Shown: one piece after another, positions 12,502-23,671 of the stretch
Position numbering within the stretch: the first letter of the stretch is position 1
How the letters are laid out: every line of letters starts with the position of its first letter
Source of the DNA: Arenicola marina
Taxonomy: Eukaryota; Annelida; Polychaeta; Arenicolidae
DNA: 64,000 nt
Assembly: GCA_964019135.1 (NCBI GenBank)
Contig: OZ025249.1
Location: 8,544,039 to 8,608,038 of the forward strand
Direction: 5' to 3'
Program-made: the position numbers and the translations under genes
Notes under the pieces: generated by a model
Databases searched by the model: none
What the model was told of the DNA's origin: nothing
Seen by the model: the letters and a program-made list of their open reading frames with translations, nothing else

Positions 12502-12659
12502 GCCGCCCCGATAGCTCAGTGGGTTAGGGGGCTATCATTGAGTGCTCTGATCCTAACGGCACGGGTGGATCAGTGGGATAAAAATCCCATATCATTCTCC
12601 CATTGATGCGATATGACCCGAATAGGTTAAAGCGTCCTGAATATACAACCAACAACCCA
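12502..12659 (+). mobile_element. tRNA-derived SINE, family A, internally deleted
   Basis: The head has an A-box-like region (gatagctcagtgggttag) and cattgagtgctctg. The 3' part has cccattgatgcgatatgacc, ggttaaagcgtcctgaat and an accaacaacc tail. Compared with the fuller copy at 16845-17100, the middle (ggccatgtctgtgtgg to the cggggacatggctcc block) is missing, leaving about 158 bp. Confidence 0.85.
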
Positions 12660-14336
12660 TCGTCTCAATAAGGATTTGCCATTATAGCAGAGTGGACCAT
12701 TAACTGATTAAGACGCAGCCTACACTCGGCGACTGCGACCGCTGCGGTCGCCGGTCGCTGTGGTGAGATATGGAGTCACTGGGCTGTCAATCACAATTGA
12801 GTCCCGTGTTTTGTTTTTATGAAGTTGTTTACGCCTTTACGGGTTAACTACCGGGTCTAAATCACAGGTGATAGTTACGTATAGCGCCACTGGCTGTGGC
12901 CCATGCACAATGGGCTTTCGTCGATTGATAATTGACAAGGTGTCAGTGACACGGGGTTGGGAGTCGATTTCCCGATAGATGTCATGGTTAACGAGTAGTC
13001 TGCCCCGCGGGTGAACCTTACCCGATGACGTCCCCACCCTCCACAACACCACAGCCCCCATGCCCCTCCCACCTCCCAACTATCATCCCCAGCCATATCC
13101 TCCCCCGAACCCTCCACCCCCCACCCACCCACCATCCTCCACCCCGACACCTCCACCACATGCCCCACCCACTTCCCCCAAACCACCTCCATTACCCTAC
13201 CCCCCTACCCCACCCCAATAATCCACCCACCGACATCCACCTTTCGGATAACAGGTGAGTTCCTCGGACCCAAATGTACCCATTTACAGCGATAGTTGCG
13301 ACCGCTCCTGTTGGGGATGTGCGAATCAATGCGATGACATCATGCGAGGGGTGACCCCGGACGTAACAAGGGGCGGCCACCGGTAGCTTGGCTTAGATTG
13401 CCCTCAGCCGCTATTATCGAGCCATTAACTAATGCGTGTGGGGTGTGCGAGAAGGGTGGGGGGGGGGCTCTAGGTGGAGAAGGCTGCGTGGGTGGGGGGC
13501 TAATGGGTGGAGACGTGGATGGAGGATACTGAGATAGAGGATTACCCTTCTGTCAATGGCAATTCCCTGCAAAAGTTAATGGCGGAAGAGGCTCGCGATG
13601 GGCATGTGGAGGGCAGATGGAGGGAGGGGCAGAGGGCGGGGGAGGGGGAGATGGCGGGGGAGGGAACAGCGTGAGGGAGAGAGGAAGCGAAAGAGGGGGA
13701 GGGCGTTGGTGGAGGAAAGGCAATGTGGCTGGGCTGAGATCCTTGTTTCCATAATCACGGCTCATAAGTTGAATACTTCTGTTGTTGGTCGATATGGCAG
13801 GGACTGTAGATCAAATTGCGGGGTGGAGACACAATTGGCAGGAGACCAGAGGACGGTAAAGTGGGTTCTCTCGCCGCATGGAAGAGTTAGCTCACTGCCT
13901 CTTTGATACATGTACAATAAATCTGGGAATCACACCTGTACCAACTAATACGTCTGTTGGCGCACGAGTAGTTGTGTTGCTGCAGGAATCAATAAAGTAG
14001 TTTTGCGGAGGCATGTCGCGAAGTCAGATGAATTGCCAAGGGGATAGGGGGACGCCCTAATTACAAGTCAGGTGATGTGGTTGCGACTTAACCACATCAC
14101 CAGGGCATTATGACTCATCTGTCATGTCCGTTTGTTCCATTTTTCACCTTTCTCTTTACGGGCGGATCCACGGGGCGTCCATCACCCGCCAAGGTTGCCC
14201 TTTTGATCCTTTCAGGCGTGGAACCCTTTTTCAATTAGACCTCTCTATGCCCCCCCTCTATACCCGACGTGAATTAATTTGGCGCGAGAAGCGTTTTTGT
14301 AGATACAAGTCATATTTGTATATATATCTACATAAC
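12660..14336. other. Unassigned DNA with C-rich and G-rich tracts
   Basis: 13020-13240 is strongly C-rich on the plus strand and 13595-13710 strongly G-rich. Proline-rich or glycine/arginine-rich frames there reflect composition. Near 12735-12751 lies a small near-palindrome (gcgaccgctgcggtcgc). No gene is recognised. Confidence 0.35.
14071..14101. repeat. Perfect 12-bp hairpin, 7-nt loop
   Basis: ggtgatgtggtt (14071-14082), loop gcgactt, aaccacatcacc (14090-14101). No oligo-T or neighbouring gene suggests a role. It may be a repeat-element end. Confidence 0.8.
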
Positions 14337-14597
14337 AGTGGCGAATCTAGCGGGAGGGGGGCGGGGGGTAAATTTTTTTATGGGATTTGGGTCAAAAATA
14401 GGTGAAAAAAGGCACATTCTCTGAAGAAGGGGTCACTATTCTTTCTGCACAACCTCACCCCCCCCCCTGGTCGCCGCAAGTTTCTCACTGGATGCTACCA
14501 AGGGCAGCATGTGATAATATACACTATCCCTGATAGTACTTAAATAAATAGTGCCCCCCCCCCCACCCCTTTCGTAAATTTTTTGATGCACCACTGA
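14337..14597. mobile_element. Possible hAT-like MITE
   Basis: The left end cagtggcgaatctag resembles the CAGTGGCG/CAGGGGCG ends common in hAT-family elements. The right end gatgcaccactg is its imperfect inverted complement. The interior is G-run/C-run-rich (14356-14370, 14459-14467, 14553-14563). I did not find a convincing 8-bp target duplication, so the boundaries are provisional. Confidence 0.35.
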
Positions 14598-14875
14598 GAG
14601 ACTGGGAAGATAAACAGGGGGTGGAGGTGCTGAACGCAAAACATGGGTGGATCCACGCGTAAGATGGCTTACGATAATCCGGCATATTCGGCGTGAGGGG
14701 GATGAAGGAGAGTCTTTGCTTCTGGCTGGACGACAGGGAATAAATATCCCAACATTACACATCGCGGTGCGGACACAATGGAACCAAAGAGGCGACTTAA
14801 TGAAACCATTCACATCCGAGGCGAAGTCGTATAATGCGCTACAACCACGCCCGCGCGCCGCACCACGACTCTCAT

Positions 14876-15240
14876 TGTTACGTTGCAAAATGTCCGCCCG
14901 TTGCAAAATGTCCGCCAGGCAAATATCGTTGCATTATGTCCACCCAAAAAGCAATTCGTCGTTGCAAAATGTCCGCCCGGAAAATATCGTTGCATTATGT
15001 CCGCCCAAAACTCGATTCGTCGTTGCAAAATGTCCGCCCGGCAAATATCGTTGCATTATGTCCGCCCAAAACTCAATTCGTCGTTGCAAAATGCCCGCCC
15101 GGCAAATATCGTTGCATTATGTCCGCCCAAAACTCAATTCGTCGTTGCAAAATGTCCGCCCGGCAAATATCGTTGCATTATGTCCGCCCAAAACTCAATT
15201 CGTCGTTGCACAATGTCCGCCCGCATGTCGGTTGGTTCCG
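14876..15240 (+). mobile_element. 61-bp repeat element, plus copy
   Basis: Starts tgttacgttgcaaaatgtcc, then has one short unit and about five 61-bp units made of gttgcaaaatgtccgcccg, the block cgttgcattatgtccgccc and a spacer aaaactcaattcgtc. The two half-blocks are themselves related (gttgca-aaatgtccgcc versus gttgca-ttatgtccgcc), so the unit arose from a duplicated ~30-bp motif. A second copy with the same left boundary lies inverted at 19064-19306. Three overlapping plus frames stay open because the unit is stop-free; I do not consider them genes. Confidence 0.9.
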
Positions 15241-15636
15241 TTTTTTCAAAACGAAAATGTAAGATTTTAAAGTCTAATCTCGGTGTGTTCTGTTATTATC
15301 TAAATTTCATATGTCGGTCTGAGTTGTTATGACGGATGTTTCCGACATATCTCAATTTGTCTGTTTGTCTACAGGTGTGTGTGTGTGTGTGTGTGCGTCT
15401 GCGTGTCACCGACATGGCTCGGTCAAGTTCATTAGCGGGGTATGTAGGTCAAAGCTCAAGGTCACAATATTTTTATTCTGTCCTTAATCATTGGCAGATG
15501 GGGCCAATAATTCTGAGAAAAGGTTACTGTGGGGACTGCTCAAACCTACTTGTGTGAGTGAGCATTGACGGCGAGGAAAGAGAGGGGTGTGACGGTGGGT
15601 TGTGTCGATCTGGGCATGTGTCTCCGGGATAAGAAC
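15241..15636. other. Unassigned spacer with (TG)n
   Basis: Contains a TG microsatellite (15374-15397). No gene is recognised. Confidence 0.4.
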
Positions 15637-16600
15637 GGTCAATCTGGATACAAGGGGTCAAATCTGGATCTGAGGGGTCACATCTGGGTCTGAGGGTCAA
15701 ATTTCGATATAAAGAGTCAATCTGGATCTGAAAGGTCAATCTGGATCTGAGGGGTCAATCGGGATTTGATGGTTCAATCTGGATTTAAGAGGTCAAAGCT
15801 GGATCTAAAAGGTCAATCCGGATCTGAGGGGTCAATCGGGATTTGATGGTTCAATCTAGATTTAAGAGGTCAAATCTGGATCCGAAGGGTCAATTTGGAT
15901 CTGAGGGGGTATAAAATGGACCTAAGAGGTCAAAGCTGGATTTGAAGGGTCAATTTTGCTCTGACGGGTATAATATGGACCTAAGAGGTCAAATCTGGAT
16001 CTAACGGGTCAATCTGGATCTCATAGGTCAAATCCGGATATGTGGGGTCAAACCTGGATTTGAGGGGTCAAATCTGGATTTCAGAGGTCACATCTGGATC
16101 TGGGGCGTCAAATCTGGACCTTAGGGGTCACTCTCGATCTGAGGGGTCAATCTCGATCTGAGGGGTCAATCTAGATCTGATGGGTCAATCCGGATCTGAA
16201 GGGTCACATCTGGATCTGAAGAGTCAAAATCTGGACTTAAGAGGTCACATCTATATCTGAAGGGTCAACTCTGGATCTGAGATGTCAAATCTGGATCTGC
16301 GGGTTCAATCTGGATCTGAAGGGTCAAATCTGGATCTGAGAGGTCAAATCTGGATCTGAGGGTCAAATCTGGATCTGAGGGGTCAATCTAGATCTGATGG
16401 TTCAATCTGGATTTAAGAGGTCAAATCTAGATCAGAAGGGTCAATTTGGATCTAAGGGGTAAAATATGGATCTAAGAGGTCAAATCCGGGTCCGAGGGCA
16501 CAAATATGGATCACAAGGGTCAATCCTAATCGAATTGTGAAGAATCCGCTCTGGATCTAAGGTGTAAATCGGGTTTCTATGAATCAGTTCGGATCCTGGG
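15637..16600 (+). repeat. 20-bp minisatellite, ~45 degenerate units
   Basis: Units of 19-22 bp with consensus ggtcaaatctggatctgagg. Units drift at both edges (for example near 16540-16690 only traces such as ggatcctgggg remain). Stops occur in most frames, so nothing long is open. Array degeneracy suggests it is older than the 28-bp or 51-bp arrays. Confidence 0.92.
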
Positions 16601-16844
16601 GATCCAATTGGGATCCTAGAGGTCTATTGGAGATGATCATAGTCAAATACTGATACGATGGATTAAATCAGGATCTTACAGGTCAATACGGCGTGGTTGA
16701 CTCCTATATGCTTCCCGTTACGTCATCATGGTAGTTATGGTAAGCCGCTCGCCGAAAAGCGATTCCACGTTGTGACATGCGTCCATTTGTTCTTCCCGAT
16801 GCATGGACCGTGATAAATATGGCCCTTCATCCAATCAAGGTGTC

Positions 16845-17098
16845 GGGGCCGGCGCGACAGCTCAGTGGGCTAGAGCGCTCGCATTGAGTGCTCTGGTCAC
16901 CTGAGAGCCTAACGGCGCGTGGGTCGATGGTTCGCGCCCCGCTGTGGCCATGTCTGTGTGGTCGCAGGATAAAGATCCCATGTCTTTCTTCGTAAAGAGT
17001 AGGGGGTTACCCCCGGGGACATGGCTCCACTCTCCCTTCCTTCTCCCATTGACGCGATATGACCAAAAGTGGTTAAAGCGTCCTAAATAACCAACCAA
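16845..17098 (+). mobile_element. tRNA-derived SINE, family A, near full length with TSD
   Basis: The A box lies in gacagctcagtgggctag and the B-box-like sequence is ggttcgcgcccc (about 16930). The body contains cccatgtctttcttcgtaaa, a cccccggggacatggctcc region, cccattgacgcgatatgacc and ggttaaagcgtcctaaataa, ending in a caaccaacc tail. The same 14 bases, ccaatcaaggtgtc, lie immediately before (16831-16844) and after the tail (17099-17112). That is an intact target-site duplication and argues for a fairly recent insertion. It is the best reference copy in the window for the pieces at 12502, 18921, 35428, 41010 and 59888. Confidence 0.93.
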
Positions 17099-17112
17099 CC
17101 AATCAAGGTGTC

Positions 17113-18025
17113 ACAATACATGAATTACCTTTCCAATTGTATTGCCCTGTCACTATCAAAAGGCTTGTAACATGATTATAGGTTTAATTCCACGGCATAT
17201 GTTGCCTTCCTTGTGGATTATCTTAATCTACAACGTGCGCATTGCACATTATCAAGGAGATATTTGTCAAGAATAAGAATTTCTTACGTTTATTACGAGC
17301 CTTGCTAAGCGTTGTCTCCATTTGACATGCCGAAATGGAATGAGAAAACCCCCTGTCTAGCACTCGTAAGATCACATGGACATTTACTCCTGATTTGAAT
17401 AACTTATTCCTGGTTTGAATAATTAATTCCCAGTTTTAATAACTTATTCAGGTTTAAATCATGTATTACAGTTAAATGCATCTACTCCGGGTTTGTATAT
17501 TTAACTGCTGGTTGACAAGCAGAAAAAATGTTGATTAATAAAAAATCAGTCTGAAGGGCCCTAACAAGCTTTCGTATCAACGTCAACGTGAACAGGAATT
17601 TTCAACGCAACCCAAATATATAATCTCAGAAAGCACATTCTATTACATTTCGTGTGTGTAGGAAGATACGTAGATTGGATGAGGGAACAAGTGGTATCCC
17701 CGGGTGGGACCCAATGGCGGTTCAGGGTAATGTAATTAGATGATAAAACGGGTGCCCCGTTTGTCTCCGAGTCGCCCTTCCCCCACCCGTCTTCCATTTA
17801 CTTGGAATGTAGACAATTGGGAGGAGTGGATGCAGGGGTGCATAGGCAACATCTATGCGGGTCGCCGCATGCTTTCGACTAAGGGGTAATCGAGCAATGA
17901 ACTAGGCCCATATTCCAAGCATAAAGCGTGGTGATATTCGTGAGCATGAAATGGATAATCTTTGCTAACGGTAGGCACAATTGGAAAGTATTTACTTCAG
18001 ATATTGACAAGAAAGTAACATGCTG
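17113..18025. other. Unassigned DNA
   Basis: AT-rich, with a loose repeat of the type gtttgaataacttattcc around 17390-17510 (about 25-bp spacing). No gene is recognised. Confidence 0.35.
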
Positions 18026-18378
18026 CAGGGGCGGATCCAGGAATTTGAAAAAAAGGGTGGGGGGAGGATCCATTGGAACTTGCGACCGGGGGGCAGGGGG
18101 GGGGGGGTTCTGAAAATGTACGTTCATGGAGCGGGTTGCCGGGAAAAAATACCCCGTACGAGCTGACTTTAGCGGTAAAGCGCCCCGACAGAGCGGATGT
18201 TGGTGGTAAAACGCCCCGATCGAGCGGATTTTGGTGGTAAAACGCCCCGACCGAGCGGATTTTGTATTAAAACGCCCCGACAGAGCGGATTTTGGTGGTA
18301 AAACGCCCCGACCGAGCGGAGTTAGGAGGTGAAAAGGGGGGGGGGGGCTTTACCGCAGACCCCCTTCCCCCAACCCAT
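18026..18378 (+). mobile_element. Dispersed element with 31-bp internal repeats
   Basis: Begins caggggcggatccaggaatt, resembling a hAT-type end, followed by G-runs. Then come about five 30-31-bp units around aaaacgccccgaccgagcgg (18165-18325), a G-run, and ctttaccgcagacccccttc. The same order (gggcgggtcc, one aaaacgccctgaccgagcgg unit, G-run, ctttaccgcggacccccc) is found at about 61600-61835. A partial relative may lie at 58400-58500. The two good copies make this a family with variable repeat number. I did not identify its right terminus. Confidence 0.6.
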
Positions 18379-18590
18379 TCAATTCAATTCAATTCAATAT
18401 CATTTATTTGAGCAAGATCGAATGCATGCAAGCGTCAAATACAAAAAAACGTGATAAATTAACCAATTCTTACTCTGGAGACTCCTATTAAGACCACGAA
18501 GGTCGCTAGCATAGGAGCCACAAAAAACACAAAAAAAAACGTGAAACAAAAATCATCGCATCATCATAATGGAACAAGTATGGGGCAACT
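18379..18590 (-). mobile_element. Possible non-LTR retrotransposon 3' end
   Basis: Read on the minus strand, the segment runs from tagcgaccttcgtggtctta through caaataaatgatattgaatt into four to five tandem attga pentamers. Short 3'-terminal microsatellites of this kind are typical of CR1/L2-type LINEs and of SINEs that borrow their tails. No reverse-transcriptase coding sequence is visible, so the assignment is tentative. Confidence 0.35.
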
Positions 18591-18920
18591 TAAATAAGGT
18601 TATATTACACTTATATGTACCCCCCCCCCCGCCACCGGGTCTCGGCATATTTTATGCTGAAGTTCACATCTCTCCCTCCTTCACTATTGCTATTATTAAA
18701 TTACAATTTAATAAAAGCAAACCAACAGAAGTCTCTATTATAACTTAATGATGAAAACTGCAAAAGTCATCAAATGTTGACATTTTTAGAACAAGGAGGT
18801 GGGGAGCGGGGTACGTGGGGACACGGTGATGGGGAGAGAGAAAGAGAAATTGGAGGGGGGTGTCGCCGCAATGCCGCCATTATGCTGAGAGTCGCCCGGG
18901 TAGGGCTTACCCCCCCCCCC
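18591..18920. other. Unassigned spacer with C- and G-runs
   Basis: Poly-C runs lie near 18619-18628 and 18911-18920. No gene is recognised. Confidence 0.35.
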
Positions 18921-19017
18921 TTACCAAGGGCTCGCGACTCGCGTACCGTTAGGCTCTCAGTTCCAGAGCGCTCATGTCAAGCGCGCTACTTAAGATACTG
19001 AGCTAAATGGGCGGCTC
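18921..19017 (-). mobile_element. SINE head fragment (tRNA-like part only)
   Basis: On the minus strand it reads gccgcccatttagctcagta (A-box region), then gagcgctctgg, gagagcctaacgg and cgcgagtcgcgagccc, in the same order as the family A head at 16848-16940. The body and tail are missing. It lies about 50 bp from the inverted 61-bp element. Confidence 0.65.
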
Positions 19018-19063
19018 ATGATATAGTAAGAAATTATAGGTATATAGAGCTGATCATGCGACA

Positions 19064-19306
19064 AAGACATCCTGCAGTGGGCGGACATAATGCAACGACG
19101 AATTGAGTTTTGGGCGGACATAATGCAACGATATTTGCCGGGCGGACATTTTGCAACGACGAATTGAGTTTTGGGCGGACATAATGCAACGATATTTTCC
19201 GGGCGGACATTTTGCAACGACGAATTGCCTTTTGGGCGGACATAATGCAACGATATGCCTGGCGGACATTTTGCAACGGGCGGACATTTTGCAACGTAAC
19301 ACTCAT
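19064..19306 (-). mobile_element. 61-bp repeat element, minus copy
   Basis: Inverted relative of 14876-15240. On the minus strand it starts with the same tgttacgttgcaaaatgtcc and the same short first unit, then about three 61-bp units. It ends after a final gcattatgtccgccc followed by actgcaggatgtctttg; the plus copy ends gtccgcccgcatgtcgg. Shared start, similar end and different unit number point to a defined mobile element rather than a simple local array. Confidence 0.9.
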
Positions 19307-20471
19307 GTCTGCCAATTCTGCTAGTATTTGCGGTTATGGGCGAGGCGGGCACGCGCTGTGACTTGTAAGGACCTGACAATGGTCTATTTCAGACCCTACA
19401 GGATTACTTCACGGATCGATGAGTGGTGACGTCACAGGTGTAAACACTCCGCTGTTGGTCCTTCGCCAACCTGGTGCGGGTAATGTAGTGGCGTGTGGAG
19501 GTAGTACAGGATGGTGTGTGCAGGTGTCGTTTTTATACAATCATCCATAGTTAAATAATTAAAACAAAATCGATGTGTACTCGCTGATTCGCTGATATAA
19601 TATAATAGAAGCCACTGTTCAAACCATCCACGGGCGCAGGAAGCGGGGGAGGGAGGGGGGGGGGTACTGGTGGATGATGCCATGATGCTCTCCCCCCTTG
19701 ACGGGGATTGACTCCGGGGATTGACTCCAGGGGAATTGACTCCAGGGATTGACCCCGGGGATTGACTCCAGGGGGGGTGGCTCCAGGGGGGACTCACTCC
19801 GATGATTGACTCCAGGGCGATTGACTCCAGGAGGATTGTCTCCAGGGGAAACTGACTCGGGGGGAGGTTGACTGATTCTAGGTATGGATCCGCAACCAAA
19901 CATTCCTGAAAACCCTCTTTTTTTGTGATGAACCGGAAGAGCATTTGTTTACATCTATTGTATCATCCATGCTTATCCTCCGGACAGCCTTAGAACCTAG
20001 GATTCGCCTCTTCCAAGCTCTACCTCTTCCAGAAGAGCACTGGCCATTTTACCTCGTCTCTTCTTGGAAGACCTCTTCTGCTCTTCCGCCCAGGTAGGTG
20101 GAAGAGAGAAGAGGTAGAGGCTATTCCAAGATAGCGGAAGCTAAGTATGCAATATTCGGTCGGTGTGACCAAATAGGTTTAAGGGGAAATACATGAATGA
20201 AACAATGAATAAAATTATGTGAAACGTACTTAAGACCTTATTTGTTAATTGAAAGGTATGTGCGATGTATGTGAGGGTCCTTATATGCAGGTAACCAAGT
20301 ATTTATCTATTGAATTTGGACGTGGGCGATAAGTTGTGCTATGAGCTATAAGTTAGTTTCGGTTGGCCATATTGAAACTACTCTTCCAAATTCGTCAGCC
20401 ACGATTGATTGATCGCTCATATTCTCTATTCTTTGATGAGCTTTTCTCTTCCTTTTCTTTGGAAAAGTTGA
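19307..20471. other. Unassigned DNA with small repeats
   Basis: Contains a degenerate 15-17-bp repeat, gattgactccagggg, at 19690-19865. An imperfect palindrome rich in gaagag/ctcttc lies at about 20010-20140 (agctctacctcttcc against gaagaggtagaggct). No gene is recognised. Confidence 0.5.
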
Positions 20472-20552
20472 AACTATTAGACTGATTGTGTTGATTGAAC
20501 TGATTGTGTTGATTGAACTGATTGTGTTGATTGAACTGATTGTGTGGATTAT
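20472..20552. repeat. 18-bp repeat, about 4 units
   Basis: Tandem gattgtgttgattgaact units, the first three nearly identical. The reverse frame reads a repeated Asn/His/Gln-rich peptide, a by-product of the repeat. Confidence 0.85.
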
Positions 20553-22224
20553 GTTGATTGAACTGACAGTTCCGCGAAACCGAAACATTCAAACCAGGTC
20601 TCTCGATAGTTAAACGGTTTCGAGCAAACCGGTTTCGGTTCTTCTCCTGTCGAACAGTTAGTTCGACAAACCGGTTTTGGTTTTATGTAAATCGACTACG
20701 CCCTTAGTGCAGCAAGCCTTTTATCTCCTTCTGGACGTTATGCGAGAATGTTGGTTGGCCTGGTTGTGTTTGGTTAAACACGTTATTTACTGGTTACGCC
20801 ATAAGTTGACCATGTTCATGCCGTGTTATCTCCAGCGTTTATCCCGAAGTATGACAAAAGCCATTTCTTGATGTACATAAATATATTAAACAAAACACTA
20901 GTGTTTATAATAATGTCACTAAAGATATTTTCCTGCTACCCATCTATGAACATCCCAACGTTTCTCCACCCGCAGGGGTGTGTCTCGACCCGGTCTGGCC
21001 TTCTCACTGGCCACGGTGACGCCGCTAGTAAGGAGCTCCCCCCCCCCCCACCGACTGGAAGCTCGTCTAGGGCAGGGGCGCGGCCAGGCCGCCCCTCCCA
21101 ATGCACGAACCTGGAACAATGGACCAGGACGTGGGATGCACCACGGACCGGCAGGGCAGGGGGGGGGGGGGGGGCGAGGGATATGGGGGATTAATTAAAG
21201 GGAGGTTGGTATGGGATGAACGGCGATAGGGGTAGGGAAAGGGAGGGTTGTGGAGTGGAGGGTGGGCGGGTGAGCGAACTGGAGGGTAAAATCTCGGAGG
21301 AATGGGGGTGGTGGGTGGTTGGGATGGGCTGGTGGCGGGAAGTGATGCGTGGGGGTGAGGGGGCCACTCTGGGCAGGCACTTGGTGGGTCGGACCAGTCG
21401 GGGTGCCTTATCGTCTGAGCTGAGGCTGGACTGACCCCACTAGGTCACCGTCACTGGCCTTGAAGTGGAGGATCCGGGGTTGGGGTTGGGGTTGGGGTTG
21501 GACATGGTTGTGGTACTGGTGTCTGATGAAGAAAAGGATGGGGGGAGGGACTTGGGGAAGGCGAGTTGTTAGAGGATCCCTGGTTCGAGGCGTGCTCCTG
21601 GGCGGGGCAATATAACATTGTGAAGCCCCCTCGGCTCACCCGACAAGTAGATTGGTGGAAAGGTGAGTGTGGACAGAGAAACACGGCAATTGTGACAATC
21701 ACAAGGCCATGACCTTGTCTTGTACGTAACTAACAAGAAGTTTGTAAGAATGACGGTTTCACAAGTCCTTGCTGAACTGATATCGGTGCTTAATTCATGA
21801 TTTATACTCTTTGTTTTCAACGACGCGTAGTGCTCAACCTTGCTTAGCTATAGGCAAATTGTCTTTACGCTACACTGAAAATTTACGACCGATCCTGTAA
21901 AATGTATGATCTTCAGTCTCTGGGGGGATTTGGCCTACCTGGAGGGCAACATTTACAATGACGTTGTAAGGGCCAGCTTCCTTTCTGTTAGAGCCCACAA
22001 AATGGATTATTTTGGTAAGTGCCAGCCGTCAAACGCGAGTTATGCTGAACCAATGGCTGGCCCTAACATGAAACAACGATCCGAAATAACAGCATCATTA
22101 CACACGAACATTTGAAATACATATTTAAAACACTGGTTTAAATACGATTTGAACAAATACGTTTCATATTATGGGCCATAATGATATATCTTACAGTACC
22201 ATCTCTGAGGCAACGTGACACCCT
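20553..22224. other. Unassigned DNA with telomere-like hexamers
   Basis: A short (ggggtt)n tract lies at 21476-21500 and G/C-runs at 21041-21050 and 21161-21174. The former is only about four units, so interstitial and probably fortuitous. No gene is recognised. Confidence 0.35.
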
Positions 22225-22405
22225 ATAGCGAAACGTTTTATAGAACTCCATAGAATTTCTATAGACAAATCAATAGAAATATGATTTTCTATAGAACGTT
22301 TATACATAATTCTATAGAACAATTATTTTCCATAGAACGTAAACAGATATTTCTATAGAAACATTATTTCTATAGAAGATGTAGGGATACGTCTATACAG
22401 CAATA
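22225..22405. repeat. Degenerate array of ttctatagaa palindromes
   Basis: At least six copies of the self-complementary decamer ttctatagaa or one-base variants (ccatagaa, tctatagac), at irregular 20-30-bp spacing. The motif is related to the tctatggaa units of the array at 23672-24225. Confidence 0.7.
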
Positions 22406-22457
22406 ATATTTCGACAGAGCCATTTTTTTTCCTCTTGTAGCCGGTTATGATCAAGTA

Positions 22458-22487
22458 CGTTTGCAGGTTTGTAGAAACCTGCAAACG
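22458..22487. repeat. Perfect 13-bp hairpin, 4-nt loop
   Basis: cgtttgcaggttt (22458-22470), loop gtag, aaacctgcaaacg (22475-22487). It lies just after the ttctatagaa array. No adjacent gene is recognised, so its role is unknown. Confidence 0.85.
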
Positions 22488-23671
22488 TTTTAACACTCGT
22501 AGGCTACGTTCTCTGCGACAAGCGAACGAGTCGTTTGACGAATTCTAGAATATATTGTGTAAGAAGACTCCTGCAAGCGATATACGAAGGGATACCGACC
22601 GCACGGCACTATATAAGGTGATATTCGAAGATTTAAAACTTCGCATTTAAGGAACTTTGGAAGCCTTGCCGGCATATTGACTTTCGTACCGGTTGCCTGC
22701 TGCGAAGTGAGAGTAGCGGCGGAGCCAATCCTTTGGACAACTAGCCGCCCCGTTCGCTCCGCTCGGAGGACGTCTAGCGTTCGTAGTGATGAGCGAAAGA
22801 AATAACAGTATGACACTATTTTGTTTTATGCGTCAAATAGTAGCAGGCAGAAGACATTGGGCAGAAATAACATCGATAATTATATTGACATAAATTGGGA
22901 CCGGGGGCTACGGAATAACGGGACATAAATGTTAAGGATATTTAAACACTTTCAACCTGTGCAATTATTGTGCATCCAGTTCAGAATGCTCAAATTGCGC
23001 CTAAAGCACGCTAATAAACGAATATCAGTCCAGTAACACTAAGGCCCAAGCTCATACATTGATTGAGTAAAAAAAGGGATTGTTTCCCGTCCGTTGTTTG
23101 TCATTTAACGTAGTACTACTAACTTCAGTGGATAAAATCTGCCTGACGTCCTGGTTGGATCTATAGAATTGACGTGTAGTAAAATTGGATACTGCTGTGA
23201 CTGATGCTAAGAGAAGCGTATTATAGACAAGGTCCCCCGGGCAGAGTTCGTTCTCTTGCTACTAATGGGAAGTTGTGGACGCGAGACAGTACGGGATTTG
23301 TTTGTTTTGATGACGGTTCGGGCGATAAGGCGTTAGGAGAAATATTATTACTGTTGGCACCAAGCCAGGTAGCCCACCGATGCCGCGGGATAAGGTGATA
23401 AGCACCCAGCGGTTGTGTTGACACATGCGATAGCTTTGACACATCTAAGAGCGGCGACTGCATATTATTAGGTTCAAGGCGGCTGCTGGTCCCAATGGGC
23501 TCTTGCATGCCGCGGCATAGTGGGACAGACAGCTTCATTTTATTAGTATAGATAACAGCAGCATGAGATGTGAAGGTCTGCCCAACGGCCGTGCCCGAGA
23601 CGGAGCTGATGTTGGACTCACCCAGGGCGACCTTGAACTCTGTACCATGTACTGCCGAGACGTGCGCTTTC
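22488..23671. other. Unassigned DNA
   Basis: No gene is recognised. The 108-codon minus frame at 22490-22816 has no motif I know. Confidence 0.35.

Noticed and set aside
16848-16940. tRNA gene
   Set aside because: A and B boxes are present but a clean cloverleaf is not, and the tRNA-like part is fused to a conserved body and tail with a target duplication. It is a SINE head. The heads at 2052, 12502, 18921, 23800, 35600 and 41150 were rejected as tRNA genes for the same reason.
21476-21500. Telomeric repeat (ggggtt)n
   Set aside because: Only about four hexamers, and not the TTAGGG-type animal repeat. Best read as a short microsatellite.
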